From Pseudomonas grimontii (lineage in GTDB: Bacteria > Pseudomonadota > Gammaproteobacteria > Pseudomonadales > Pseudomonadaceae), in assembly GCF_007858185.1 (NCBI RefSeq), contig NZ_VFES01000007.1, forward strand, positions 1 to 64,000: a DNA stretch of 64,000 bases. Reading direction: 5' to 3'. Below the pieces are notes generated by a model. The model saw only the letters and a program-made list of their open reading frames with translations. It had not been told where the DNA came from and did no database searches. Both the position numbers and the translations under genes were made by a program. Below are positions 61,234 through 64,000 of this stretch, in pieces (position 1 is the first letter of the stretch; each line of letters opens with the position of its first letter).

Positions 61234-64000
<2,767 letters not shown>

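Overview
The window is a stretch of a Pseudomonas chromosome from the P. fluorescens species complex. The evidence is GC-rich coding sequence with typical Pseudomonas gene content, several copies of the REPIN built on the GTGGGAGGGGGCTTGC core known from P. fluorescens, a phosphate-binding DING protein almost diagnostic for this group, and the start of a pyoverdine-type peptide synthetase. All calls come from reading the sequence; no database search was run.

Region 1 (1-25.8 kb) is the most distinctive part. It begins with the C-terminus of a type II secretion inner-membrane protein (GspF/HxcS). A secreted DING protein with tandem PhoB-like boxes follows, then a 4087-residue filamentous haemagglutinin-like exoprotein (TpsA/PdtA-like), 1.26 kb of nested inverted repeats, a Phd-transposase chimera (PhdA-like), the TpsB transporter (PdtB-like), and a co-directional set of ExbB-like (fused to DUF2341 and LamG domains), ExbD, TonB, porin, coiled-coil protein, YbjN-like protein, parvulin and LysR regulator. 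The order matches what I recall of the P. aeruginosa hxc-lap-pdtA-phdA-pdtB-exbB2-exbD2 locus (about PA0677-PA0701), which responds to phosphate starvation. A 27-nt motif is shared by the promoters of the exoprotein gene and the phdA-pdtB operon. The genes look like one surface programme for low phosphate: secreted phosphate scavengers, a giant adhesin, and a dedicated proton-driven energiser.

Region 2 (25.9-44.4 kb) is mixed housekeeping and accessory DNA. It holds a divergent histidine phosphatase beside cobF, a secreted esterase, a KefB-type antiporter, a hydrolase-YaaW fusion, an Nramp transporter with a VapC fragment behind it, a LysR gene, paired DUF606 transporters, a small metallothionein, two small conserved proteins, an AraC regulator, XapX, a quinone-oxidoreductase-like enzyme, a purine nucleoside uptake pair (NUP and Tsx-like) with a PurR-like palindrome, and a reduced polyol locus (MtlR-like regulator, binding protein, sorbitol dehydrogenase) lacking permease and ATPase genes.

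Region 3 (44.5-50.1 kb) has the NAD salvage operon pncA-pncB-nadE, divergent from its likely repressor NrtR with a clear palindromic operator, followed by hcp and a divergent two-gene module that looks like a membrane-acting type VI effector with a multi-pass immunity protein in AT-richer DNA.

Region 4 (50.1-57.7 kb) is a seven-gene operon with 4-bp overlaps or short gaps: a polyamine/opine-type ABC importer plus a three-subunit HcnABC-like flavin/iron-sulfur dehydrogenase, divergent from an IclR regulator. Region 5 (57.8-64 kb) contains MATE and MFS transporters, a hicA-hicB pair whose toxin start codon appears lost, and the first 922 codons of an NRPS with a PvdS-like promoter.
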